Below, piece after piece: positions 25,901 to 36,300 of a stretch of DNA of 54,027 nucleotides. The number at the start of each line of letters is the position of its first letter. Positions within the stretch are counted from its first letter, which is position 1. This DNA is from CALLVY01 sp937899855. Its GTDB lineage: Bacteria > Bacteroidota > Bacteroidia > Chitinophagales > Saprospiraceae. A model generated the notes under the pieces. It searched no databases. It worked only from the letters and a program-made list of their open reading frames with translations, and had not been told where the DNA came from. Made by a program: the position numbers and the translations under genes. Location: contig JBCBQC010000040.1 of the NCBI GenBank assembly GCA_039820405.1, positions 1-54,027 of the forward strand, in the 5' to 3' direction.

Positions 25901-28900
25901 AAAGAGCAATACTGACCCGTATTCAATCGGATATGGCCCAATTAGCGGCCCAACAAAATCGGATTGAAGCCCTCCTGACCGCTCGGCAAGCGGAAAATAA
26001 AAGTCGGCCCAACACTACCAATGGCCAGCACACTGTGGCCAACGGTACGTCGACGATTCCCCTGCGTACGCCTAGTACCAATGGCAATGGCCATCATTCT
26101 GCTCCCGCGGCGCCTCAACCCGTCGCCGAAGTCCTGGAGCAAGCCCCCGTACTGGCCGCCCCGGTAGCCGCCTCGGGCCCTTCACTCGATGCCATTCAAA
26201 CCACCCTGCTGACCGTAATTGCCGAGAAAACGGGTTACCCGGCGGAGATGCTGGAACTGGGGATGGACATGGAAGCCGATCTGGGGATCGATTCGATCAA
26301 ACGGGTGGAGATTTTTGGCGCGATGACGGGCGCCAATCCCGATATTCAGGGGGTCAATCCTCAAGAATTGGCCGAACTGCGGACCCTCCAACAAATCGTA
26401 GATTACATTGCGAACAAGGCCGGTACTACGACTACACCCGTTCCGGTGGCGCCCGCGGCTCCGGCCGCAACGGCGGCTACTCCAGCTACTCCAGCTACTC
26501 CAGTGGTCGAAAGTCCTGCCTCGCCAAGTCCTGCTGCCCCGGCTTCGACCAGTACGGGCCTCTCTACGGCGGCGATCCAAGACACCCTTTTGGCGGTGAT
26601 TGCGGAAAAGACGGGTTATCCGGCGGAGATGCTGGAATTGGGGATGGACATGGAAGCCGATCTGGGCATCGACTCGATCAAACGGGTGGAGATTTTTGGG
26701 GCGATGACGAGTGCCAATCCCGATATCCAAGGGGTCAATCCTCAAGAATTGGCCGAGCTACGGACCCTCCAACAAATCGTTGATTACATCGCGAGCAAGG
26801 CCGGTGCTACGACCGCGGCGGCTCCAACTGCTCCGGCCGCGATGGTGGCTACTCCGGTGGTCGAAAGTCCCGTCTCGCCAAGTCCTGCTGCCCCGGCTTC
26901 GACGAATACGGGCCTATCTACGACGGCGATCCAAGAGACCCTTTTGGCGGTGATTGCCGAAAAGACGGGTTATCCGGCGGAGATGCTGGAATTGGGGATG
27001 GACATGGAAGCCGATCTGGGAATCGACTCGATCAAACGGGTAGAAATCTTTGGGGCCATGACGAGTGCCAATCCCGATATTCAGGGGGTCAATCCTCAAG
27101 AATTGGCCGAGCTACGGACCCTCCAACAAATCGTGGACTACATTGCGAGCAAGGCCGGTGCTACGACCGCTCCAGCGACGCCAGCGGCTCCGGCCGCGAC
27201 GGTGGCTACTCCGGTGGTCGAAAGTCCCGCCCCGGCAAGCCCGGTGGCCCCGGCTTCGACCAATACGGGCCTTTCCACAGCAGCGATCCAAGACACCCTT
27301 TTGGCGGTGATTGCGGAAAAGACGGGTTATCCGGCGGAGATGTTGGAATTGGGGATGGATATGGAAGCCGACCTGGGGATCGACTCGATCAAACGGGTAG
27401 AAATCTTTGGGGCCATGACGAGCGCCAATCCCGATATTCAGGGCGTGAACCCCCAGGAATTGGCCGAGCTACGGACCCTCCAACAAATCGTTGATTACAT
27501 CGCGAGCAAGGCCGGCGCTACGACCGCGACGGTGGCTACTCCGGTGGTTGAAAGTCCCGCCTCGCCAAGTCCTACTGCCCCGGCTACGACCAATACGGGC
27601 CTATCCACGGCGGCGATCCAAGAGACCCTTTTGGCGGTGATTGCGGAAAAGACGGGTTATCCGGCGGAGATGCTGGAATTGGGGATGGACATGGAAGCCG
27701 ATCTGGGCATTGACTCGATCAAACGGGTGGAGATTTTTGGGGCGATGACGAGTGCCAATCCCGATATTCAAGGGGTGAACCCTCAGGAACTGGCCGAGTT
27801 GCGCACCCTCCAACAAATCGTTGACTACATCGCTGGAAAAGCGGGAGCCGTGGAGGGGGTCGTAAAAAAAAAGTCTGATGCCCTAGGGGAAACCCTAGGG
27901 AAACCAAGCGCCACCCATTTCCAGCACCGGGCTTATCCCAACGTTCCACGCGTCGAGGCCTTCCTACAGTACCTTCCCCAACCGGATCAACTGGACTGGC
28001 CACGAGCCGCGGATGATACCGCACTAGTGGTTAGCGATGGGACCCATTGGACGCCAACCCTGATCCAATCCCTCGCGGCTACCGGCTACCGTGTTATTTG
28101 CTTGCAGCTACCCGTCACCCTCGTACCCCAACGCGAAGCTAGCTTTCCCGCAGGAACGCAGTTGATTCAGTTGGCAGATACCGAAGAAAGTACTTTACAG
28201 CGGTGCCTCGCCGAACTAGCGGGAGAGGTCCGCCACGTTTTCCACCTGCACCCCCACCTCCGTTTTCCACTGGGAAAATTGGGCTTGCAATTTGACCGCG
28301 AAAAGGCCATCATCAAAGCCATCTTTCTACTAGCCAAACTATTGAAACCCACTTTAAACAAGAATGCGTCGCAAGGACGCTGCAGTTTTTGCTGCATTAC
28401 CCGAATGGATGGCGCCATGGGGCGCCAAAATCCCGGGACAGTGGCCATTGGTGGTGGTGCCTTTTTCGGACTGACCAAGTCGCTCAACTTGGAGTGGCCA
28501 AAGGTCTTTTGTCGGAGCATCGACTTGGCCCCCCAACTGGATACCAGCGTGGGGGCCGAGGCGGTGCTGGCGGAGTGGCGCGATGCCGATCGTCGGTTGA
28601 CCGAAATTGCCTACGCTGCGGATGGCAAGCGTTATACCCTGGCTACCCGGCCCAGCGCTGATCTGGGCGCTACGCCATTGAACGCCCCGATTACTACGGA
28701 GAGCGTTTTCTTAGTGACGGGTGGTGCCAAAGGCATTACGGCGGATTGCGTTCGCGCCATGGCCGAAACCTTCCGCTGCAAATTCATCCTGGTTGGCCGC
28801 TCTGCCCTCGGTACCGAACCCAGTTGGGCTCAGGATCAGGAAGCCGGCACGGTCCTCAAGCGGAGCGCCATGCGGGCCCTCCAGGCGGCGGGCGAAAAAC

Positions 28901-30387
28901 CATTGCCCCGTACTGTCCAACGCATGGTCAACGCCGTCCAGTCCCAACGGGAAATTCGGCAAACCTTGAGTGACGTACAAGCAATGGGCGCGGAGGTTCA
29001 TTACCTCTCCGCCGACGTTACCGACGCGCTTGCCCTTCGTACGGCATTGGAACCGCTCGTCAGTCAGACTGGCCCCATCACGGGTATCCTCCACGGCGCC
29101 GGGCGACTGGCGGATAAGTTGATCGAAAATAAAACCGCGGCGGATTTCGACGCGGTATACGACGTCAAAATCCAGGGCCTCCTGGCCGTGACCCAGGCGA
29201 TCGACATTGAGCGAATCCAGCAGGTGGTTCTCTTTTCCAGCGTTGCGGGTTTTTATGGCAACGTTGGCCAAACGGATTACGCCATCGCCAACGAAATCCT
29301 CAATCGGGCGGCCTTCCTCTTTCAGCAAAACCACCCCGATACGCAGGTTGTCTCCATCAATTGGGGCGCTTGGGATGCGGGGATGGTCAGTCCGGCCCTC
29401 AAGAAAGTATTCGAAGCGCACGGGGTTTCCCTGGTGCCCTCCGAGGAAGGCCCCTGGGCCCTGGTGGACCAACTGAGTGAACAACTCGCGGGACAAACCC
29501 AAGTGATTCTGGGGGGAACCCTACCCCTGGCTCGGGCGGCTACCGACGATCCGTTGCAAAAGCACACCATGCACCGCGAGCTGCGGGAACTGGCCAATCC
29601 TTTCCTGCGGCACCACGTGATTCAGGACAATGCCGTACTTCCCATCATCCACGCCTCCAATTGGATGGCCCAAGCGGCAGTCGATTTCTATCCTGGTTTC
29701 CACCTCAGCCGGGTAGCGGAGGCCAAATTATTTAAAGGCATCGTCTTTGACGGGCGCCAAGCGGAGCGCTACCAATTGGAGTTGGTGGAGCAAGAGAAAA
29801 GCGAGGAGCGAATTGTGGTGGGCGTTAAAATCTCCAGCAGGGGGTCGGCTCGCCTCCCCATCAATCATTATGGGGCACTGGTCACTTTGCAAAAAGAAGC
29901 CCCCACCGCACCCGTTTTACCGCTGCCCACAAGCAATGGCCAAGCTCCCTTTTTGGATGATGCCAGCGCGGTGTACACCAACGGAACGCTGTTTCACGGC
30001 AGTGACTTTCGGGGGGTTCAGCAGATCCTGCGGCTCGATCGGAAGGGCTTACTCCTCCGTTGTGAGCATCCCGGAGTGGAGCGGGAGCGCCAGGGACAGT
30101 TTCCCGTCAAGAGTGTCAATCCCTACCTCACCGATATCATGTACCAGAGTCTGTTGATCTGGGTACGGGAATTTCACCACTGCGCCAGCTTGCCCCTCCG
30201 GACGGAATGGGTAGAAGTGTTTGCGGCCCTACCCTTTGGCCGGCCCTTTTACGTCGCGCTGGAGGTAGTGGAGGCCAACGACTTTGGCATGGAGGCCGAC
30301 ATCACGGCTTATGATGCCCAGAGCGGTCGGGTGTATTTAAAAAGTCACCGTGCTGGGGTGACGATCAGTAAAGAACTACAGTGGTAG
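22942..30387 (+). CDS. pfaA: PfaA-type polyunsaturated fatty acid synthase (KS-AT-5xACP-KR-DH)
   Basis: 2481 residues from ATG 22942 (MSKINHLL); a TTG at 22924 is less likely. Domain order: ketosynthase (about 10-465; DAACAAS with Cys216, EAHGTGTGAGDP, SQIGHTKAAAG); malonyl-CoA acyltransferase (590-890; FSGQGAQYPNMG, GHSYG with Ser689); a linker; five tandem acyl carrier proteins with LGIDSIKRVEI and Ser at 1118, 1245, 1363, 1482 and 1592; ketoreductase (about 1920-2190; TGGAKGI, Ser2100, Tyr2113 in DYAIANE); and a C-terminal hot-dog dehydratase (about 2215-2480; HHVIQDNAVLPIIHASNWM). This is the iterative PfaA of anaerobic PUFA synthesis in the cytoplasm. The KS condenses and the KR reduces on any of the parallel ACPs, whose Ser must be phosphopantetheinylated. 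The length is somewhat below the roughly 2700 residues of Shewanella PfaA. The next gene starts on the base after its stop codon. Confidence 0.95.
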   Translation: MSKINHLLRQNPVAIVGMASVFADAENLEQYWENIVEGVDCIKEIPATRWNIEDYYDPDPRSPDKTYCKVGGFLPDLNFNPLEFGLPPNILEVTDASQLLGLAVARDALIDAGYAPGSERLTAEVRERTGVILGVGGGQKLIIPLTARLQYPVWTKALRSMGMPEAQIDEVVEKIKAAYIPWTENSFPGLLGNVIAGRIANRFDLGGVNSVVDAACAASLSATKMALAELIEGRCDMMITGGVDTDNSIFMYMSFSKTPAFSQQGSIRPFDHESDGMLIGEGVGMVVCKRLEDALRDGDRIYATIRGIGGSSDGRYKSVYAPRPQGQALAMQRAYDEAGFDASTVGLIEAHGTGTGAGDPSEGESMKMVFGKNDPALNHIALGSVKSQIGHTKAAAGVAGLIKAALALHHKILPGTINVTQPNPKLNIATSPLYVNAATRPWFRKQRDLPRRAGVSAFGFGGVNIHLALEEHEADHQGPYRRNAPHKILLWNGARETALEQQLREARTQLEGAEAGKVFRALAQRSVEDVIPAAHARLGMVAASVEEARQKLTLALQLLDKNRGQAKWEHPLKGIWYRQRAKASLEKTVALFSGQGAQYPNMGDALAANFPTVRAAFERANQLFEAEEQAPLTATVYPIPVFNDTDRRAQQQRLTLTQFAQPAIGALSAGMYQLLRDVGFEADLFAGHSYGELTALWAAGVLDDAAFYELSKARGQAMAAIPGQDAGTMLAVKTDQSTIAEKIRSWQGVKIANVNSPSQIILGGPTETLQELKTQLKAEGYLCSLLPVSAAFHTPFVGHAQAPFAEAIAAQTFRAPQRPVYSNTTGQAHTSDPATIKTKLANHLLQPVLFRDEIENLYAAGGRIFIEFGPKSILTNLAKETLHGRDCTFIALNPQASKNSDRQFREGVVQLAVLGIPVQRFDRFQAPAAAEVPVGKLNVRISGYNHVSERTQKNYRELLQTTKHPLAAAPVPTPASPVKDQPMTPEERAILTRIQSDMAQLAAQQNRIEALLTARQAENKSRPNTTNGQHTVANGTSTIPLRTPSTNGNGHHSAPAAPQPVAEVLEQAPVLAAPVAASGPSLDAIQTTLLTVIAEKTGYPAEMLELGMDMEADLGIDSIKRVEIFGAMTGANPDIQGVNPQELAELRTLQQIVDYIANKAGTTTTPVPVAPAAPAATAATPATPATPVVESPASPSPAAPASTSTGLSTAAIQDTLLAVIAEKTGYPAEMLELGMDMEADLGIDSIKRVEIFGAMTSANPDIQGVNPQELAELRTLQQIVDYIASKAGATTAAAPTAPAAMVATPVVESPVSPSPAAPASTNTGLSTTAIQETLLAVIAEKTGYPAEMLELGMDMEADLGIDSIKRVEIFGAMTSANPDIQGVNPQELAELRTLQQIVDYIASKAGATTAPATPAAPAATVATPVVESPAPASPVAPASTNTGLSTAAIQDTLLAVIAEKTGYPAEMLELGMDMEADLGIDSIKRVEIFGAMTSANPDIQGVNPQELAELRTLQQIVDYIASKAGATTATVATPVVESPASPSPTAPATTNTGLSTAAIQETLLAVIAEKTGYPAEMLELGMDMEADLGIDSIKRVEIFGAMTSANPDIQGVNPQELAELRTLQQIVDYIAGKAGAVEGVVKKKSDALGETLGKPSATHFQHRAYPNVPRVEAFLQYLPQPDQLDWPRAADDTALVVSDGTHWTPTLIQSLAATGYRVICLQLPVTLVPQREASFPAGTQLIQLADTEESTLQRCLAELAGEVRHVFHLHPHLRFPLGKLGLQFDREKAIIKAIFLLAKLLKPTLNKNASQGRCSFCCITRMDGAMGRQNPGTVAIGGGAFFGLTKSLNLEWPKVFCRSIDLAPQLDTSVGAEAVLAEWRDADRRLTEIAYAADGKRYTLATRPSADLGATPLNAPITTESVFLVTGGAKGITADCVRAMAETFRCKFILVGRSALGTEPSWAQDQEAGTVLKRSAMRALQAAGEKPLPRTVQRMVNAVQSQREIRQTLSDVQAMGAEVHYLSADVTDALALRTALEPLVSQTGPITGILHGAGRLADKLIENKTAADFDAVYDVKIQGLLAVTQAIDIERIQQVVLFSSVAGFYGNVGQTDYAIANEILNRAAFLFQQNHPDTQVVSINWGAWDAGMVSPALKKVFEAHGVSLVPSEEGPWALVDQLSEQLAGQTQVILGGTLPLARAATDDPLQKHTMHRELRELANPFLRHHVIQDNAVLPIIHASNWMAQAAVDFYPGFHLSRVAEAKLFKGIVFDGRQAERYQLELVEQEKSEERIVVGVKISSRGSARLPINHYGALVTLQKEAPTAPVLPLPTSNGQAPFLDDASAVYTNGTLFHGSDFRGVQQILRLDRKGLLLRCEHPGVERERQGQFPVKSVNPYLTDIMYQSLLIWVREFHHCASLPLRTEWVEVFAALPFGRPFYVALEVVEANDFGMEADITAYDAQSGRVYLKSHRAGVTISKELQW
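26185..27846 (+). repeat. Five tandem ACP-coding repeats within pfaA
   Basis: Five copies of an 80-codon ACP unit lie at 26185-26424, 26566-26805, 26920-27159, 27277-27516 and 27607-27846. Their proteins are almost identical, differing at only a few residues (for example TGAN in copy 1 against TSAN in the others). They are joined by 30-47-residue Ala/Pro/Thr/Val linkers with the recurring VVESP motif. The periods are 381, 354, 357 and 330 bp, so the linkers vary while the domains do not. This points to recent duplication or gene conversion. Confidence 0.95.
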
Positions 30388-33300
30388 ATGAAGCAAACTG
30401 CTAATGTAAAAGGGGCCGTGGCGCCTAAGGCGAAAATCGCCGTCATCGGTATGTCGGGACTGTTTCCGGGATCCCAAACCCTGGATGGTTTTTGGAAAAA
30501 CCTGGTCGACAATCGGGATTTGACGAGCCTGTCGGAGACGATGGACTTTGGGGCCGATCCCCAAATTTATTACCACCCGGAAAAGGGCAAACTGGACCGT
30601 TGCTATTCGCTACGCGGTGGCTACGTCCGCGATTTTGTTTTTGACCCCGAGGGCTACCGCTTGGATCCCGATTTTCTGCGCCAGCAGGACCCCCAGTTTC
30701 AGTGGTCGCTCTACGTGGCCCAACAAGCGCTGCGGGATGCTCAGTACTGGAACCGATCGGATGAGCTCCGTCGCTGTGGGGTCATTTTGGGAAATCTTTC
30801 GTTTCCCACCCGCTACTCCCGGCAAATCTTTGCGGAGGCCTACGCCAAACTGGCCGAATCCGCCCTGAATGACTTGTGCGGCACCCACATTCCCATCCCC
30901 GCCGCCAACACGGACTATCCCGCCAGCCTGGAGCAAAGCCTAATCAGCAATGCGCCCGCCGCCCTCGTAGCCCAAGCCCTCGGCTTACGGGGCCTTCATT
31001 TTTCCCTCGACGCCGCCTGTGCTTCGAGCCTCTACGCCGTTAAGCTCGCCTGCGATGAGCTCCACAACGGCAAAGCCGATATGATGCTGGCCGGTGCCGT
31101 TAGCGGCGCCGATCCCCTGTTTATCCACATGGGTTTTTCCTACTTCCACGCCTACGCCCGCCACGGAGAGAAATCGATACCGATGGATCGCCAGTCGGGA
31201 GGGCTGACCTCCGCCGAAGGAGCGGGGGTAGTCGTTCTCAAAAGACTAGCCGATGCCCAACGCGACGGCGATCGAGTTCTAGCCCTAATCGATGGGGTAG
31301 GCCTCTCCAATGACGGGAAGGGGAAGTTCTTACTCAGCCCCAATCCGAAGGGGCAAAAGCTGGCCTTTGAACGCGCCTATCAGCAATGCGAATTGCAACC
31401 CTCCGACATCGACTACCTCGAATGTCACGCCACCGGAACCCCCCTCGGAGACAAGACCGAAATCAACAGCATCGCCGATTTCTTCGTGACCGAAGGGGCG
31501 GATGCGCCCCTCCTCGGCTCGGCCAAATCCAATATGGGGCACCTCCTCACTGCGGCCGGTATGGCCGGTATGATCAAGGTGATTCTCGCCATGCAAAAAC
31601 GCTACCTGCCGGCCAGTATCCAGATCGATGCCCCCGTAGAATCGGAAAACGGCAGCATTGGTGGCGACCAGATGGTGCGCAAAAACCGAGAGTGGCCCCA
31701 TTCCGATCGCTTGCCCCACGCCGGGATCAATGCCTTTGGTTTTGGGGGGACCAATGCCCACCTGATTCTCTCGGCTTACGATGCGGCTACCGAATCCAGT
31801 CCGCTACCCGCTCCGGCTCCGGCCCAGGCAATGGCCATCACCGGGATGGAACTCCACGTGGGCGCCTGCGAGCGTTTGGTAGATTTTTACCTTGCCCTGG
31901 TTCGGGGCGAAGACTTTTTCCGTTCCCTGCCCCCCAAGCGCTGGAAAGGGATGGAGCAAATCCTAGAGAAAGACGAGCAATGGGCCCTACCCACGGAGGA
32001 CAGCTTCCGGGGCGCCTGGCTTGAGTCCTACGATCTGGATTTGCTCCGGTTTAAAATCCAGCCCAAGGAAGCGGAGCGGTTGACCTATCAGCAAACCCTC
32101 TTGCTCAAGGTGGCTTACGAGGCGCTCAAAGATGCGGGAATGGAATCCCTGGCGGGGAAAGGGGCCAATGTAGCCGTGATTACGGCCATGGAATCGGAAT
32201 TGGAAATTCACCACCGGATGGGGCGTTGGGATCTTTCCTGGCAGGTCAACCAGGCCCTCAGCCAAGCGGGCTTTGAATTGGAAACGGCTCGGGAGGCCCA
32301 GCTGACCCGTGCTTTGAAAAATGCCGTTTTCCAGGCCCACGAAGATCATTCTCCGAGTGAACACACCGGCTTTATCGGCAATATCATGTCCAGCCGCATT
32401 TCTGCCCTCATGGATTTTACGGGGCCCGCCTTTACCATTTCCTCCAACGAAAATGCCGTTTACAAAGGGCTGGAAGTAGCCCGCAACCTGTTGGCCTCCG
32501 GGGAGGTAGATGCCGTGGTACTCGGTGCCATCGATTTGACGGGGAGTGTGGAGAGTCTGCTGAGTCGTCGGGCCTTGCACCCCGTGAGTGGGAAAGGCCC
32601 CAGTCCGGCTTGGGAACGAGATACCCAGGGTTGGACCATCGGCGAAGGAGCGGGAGCGATTGTATTGCGGCGCGCCGAAGATACTACCAAAACCGACCGC
32701 GTCTACGCCCGGCTCGACGACCTGGTCCTCGTACAATCCGAGCGAACCGACGCTCGGGGCCGCAGTACCGCCGCCACCGTCCAACGCGCCGCCGAACGGG
32801 TGCTGGATGCTCAGGGCCTGACCGCTAGCGATATTGGTTATTTGGAAATCTCTGGAAACGGGATCACGGCCGACGACGAAGCTGAAATCGAAGGCCTGAG
32901 TCGGGTTTACCAAAACCAAGCCGAGGGGTTGACCTGTGCCATTGGCAACAGCAAAGCCTACCTGGGGCATACCTTTTCCGCCTCGGGCATTGTGGCCATC
33001 ATTCAAACCGCCTTGGCCCTGTACCAACGGCTTTTACCCAGCATTCCCCACTGGCGGGCACCCAAACGGCCGGACTTGCTCGCCCAGTCGGCCTTTTATT
33101 TTCCCAGTACCGCCCGCCCCTGGATTCCCGAACCCGGCCAGACGCACCTTCGTGCGGCCATCAACGGCATTGCCAGTGACGGTACGGTAGCCCACCTGCT
33201 GCTGTCCGAAGCCGACCACCCCGGTGGAGACAAGGCCAGCTTCTATTCCCTCCACGGTGGCGAACGCCTCTTTCCCCTCCGTGCGGATCGAGTGGAACAG

Positions 33301-36300
33301 GCCCTCGAACAACTGCAAAGTTGGCCTACCCAGTGGTCGGACCGTAGCCTAGCGCAGTGGTCGGATCACTGCTGTCAGGAGTACCTCGCGAGCGAGGGAG
33401 GCAAGACCGTCGTTCTGGTAGCGGCGGACAAAGTTGCCCTTCAACGGGAGATTGCTTTTTACCAAAAACTACTGGCGGCTCACTGGGATGGAGAAAAGCC
33501 ACTGGCTACTCCGGCGGGCAGTTATTTTAGCCCGCAAGCACTGGGCCCCCAGGGGAAATTGGCTTTACTATACCCCGGTTCGGGCAGCGCCTATCCCCTG
33601 ATGGGGGCGGACCTGTTTCAGGCCTTTCCGAGCTTGTACGATTACGTAGTGGCTCAGGTCAGTGATCCGAATCAGGCCTTTTTCCCCAAAGACCTCTACC
33701 CGCGCAGTCAGGTGGCCCTCGATGCGGCCGCACTCCGAGCCAAGACCCAAGACTTGCAGACCAAGGCCCTACCGATGATGGCCATTGGCGTTACCTTTTC
33801 TGCGGCCTACACCGAACTCTTACAAAACCACCTGGGAGTCCGCGCCGATTCGGTGATGGGTTTTAGCATGGGCGCTACGAGTGCCATGTGGTACAGCCAG
33901 GGGATTTGGGATGCTCAGTATACGGTGGAGAAATTTATCGAGGCGCCGCTCTTTCAACAACGTGTGGGGGGGAAGATGGATTTGCTGGGGGAACACTGGC
34001 AGCTGCCCGCCGCCGAAGCCAAGGCGCGTTGGGGATCCGTGCTGTTGAAGCTTCCCCAAGGTATTCCCGGCTTTACGGATTTGAAGGCCTGGTTTGCCGC
34101 CAAAATTGCCCCCCGTACCGATCGGGTGTGGTTGACCTTTATCCATACCGACTGGGAGGTCATCCTCTCGGGAGATCGCAAGTTGTTGAATGAAATTTTG
34201 GGGCAAGCGGGCCTGACGGGGATGGATTTGACGATCAACAACGTTGTCCACCACGATTTTTGTCGCCGGGTGGAGCCGGAATTGTTGGAAATGCACCACT
34301 TGCCGATGGAGCGTAGGGCGGAAAAAACCTTTTACTCCGGGATAACGGGACGGCCCTTAGAGCTGACGCCGGAGGCCCTGGCCCGGCACGCGACCGAAGT
34401 TTGCTGCCGCCCGGTGGATTGGCCCTTTTTGATTCGTCGGATGGCGGAGGATGGCCACCGAGTATTCATCGAACTGGGCGCCCGGGCTTTCTGCGCGCGC
34501 TGGAACGAAGAAATTTTAACGGATACGTCGACGGTCAGCCTGGCGATCGATCGCAAGGGCAACTCGACTTTAAAAAATATCAGTCACCTCGTCGCGCGTT
34601 TGTTGGCCCACGAGGTCCCGCTGGATTTGAACCATTTTTATCAAAAAGCCAGCGACACCCCCAAGGTCAAACGCACTTTGAAAAAGCGTTTGCAGCTGGG
34701 GGGCTCCCGTTATCGAGCTGCCGTAAGGGCCGCCTTAGGTACGGAAAAATTGAAACTGACAAAAATTGCGGTGCCCCAAGCTCGCCTGGCCCTGGCCGGG
34801 GTGGGGGCCGGAGAATTTTTACCACCACCATCAACTATGGAAAAAACGCAAAGCACCGATATGATCATTGAAGAAAAGCAATTGCTTCGGAGGGCTGAAA
34901 ATGGCCTGGTCATCCAGGATTACGACGATCCCAACTACCTCAAAGACAAAACGGTCATCTGGGACGAAGAGGACCTTTTGACCTTCGCAACTGGAAAGAT
35001 CAGCGATGTCTTCGGGGAGGAGTACGCCATTATCGACACCTACCCCCGTCGGGTGATGCTACCCATGCCGCCCTACCTGTTGGTCAGCAGGGTAACCAAG
35101 CTCGATGCCAAGACCCACGAGTTCAAACCCTCCACCATCACGACGGAATACGATATTCCCATCGGCTCCGACTTTACCACCGACCAGCAGATTCCTTGGG
35201 CCGTAGCCGTGGAGTCGGGACAGTGCGACCTGCTATTGATCAGTTACCTGGGGATCGATTTCCAGGCCAAGGGCAACTACCGTTATCGCCTGCTGGATTG
35301 TACCCTGACCTTCCTCGATGACCTGCCCTACGAAGGGCAGACCCTACGTTACGACATCAGCATCAACAGCTTTGTCCGCAATGGCAACAACCTGCTGTTC
35401 TTCTTTAGCTACCGTTGCTACGTCGAAGACCGGATGGTACTCAAGATGGACAATGGTTGTGCGGGTTTCTTCTCGCCGGAAGATCTTGCGCAGGGGCAGG
35501 GAGTGGTGTACAAAGAGGAATACCTCGAAGCAAAGGCCCAGCGCCCACAAACCTATTTTCCACCGCTACTGCATTGCGACAAGACGGCCTTTACCCACGC
35601 TGATCTCCTCGCCCTCACCGAGGGTGATTTGCAAAGCTGTTTTGGGCCCGCCTACGATCCGATCGGTCGCAACATCTCCCTGCGGCTGCCCCCCAAAGCC
35701 ATCCTAATGTTGGATCGCATCACCAAGGTAGACCCCCGAGGGGGCTCCTGTGGCTTGGGTTACATCGAAGCGGTGAAAGACCTGGTGGCGGACGATTGGT
35801 ATTTCCCCTGTCACTTCCGGGACGATGAGGTACTGGCCGGTTCGCTACAGGCGGAAGGAGGGGGGCAACTGTTGCGCTTCTTTATGCTGTACTTGGGCAT
35901 GCAACGCCTGACCAAAGATGCGCGTTTCCAACCCGTGTTGGACCTGCCCCAAAAGGTCATCTGCCGCAAGGAAGTACCCGCCAAGACGGCCGAGTTGACC
36001 TACCGAATGGACGTACGAGAAATTGGACTGGTACCGGAGCCCTACGTCGTGGCCGATTTGGAAATCATTTACAACGATACGGTAGCCGTATTTTTTGAAA
36101 ACCTGGGACTGCGTTTGCAGGAAAAAAGTACGCCTACCTACCTCAAGCCTACCGAAAACTTGGTGGAAGGGGTTTACGTCAAGCCCGTGGCGGGGGAGGT
36201 ACTGCTCAACGAGTACCACGTCACGCAATTTGCCCTCGGGCCGGTACGCCAGTGCTTTGGGGAAGAATACCGGGTATTTGAAGGGCGGGACCTATCGCGT

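Noticed and set aside
26185..27846. CRISPR-like regular repeats
   Set aside because: The repeats are 240 bp long, in frame and encode acyl carrier protein domains.
31987..33027. 346-codon open frame on the minus strand
   Set aside because: It is antisense to the CLF domain of PfaC and has no recognisable features.
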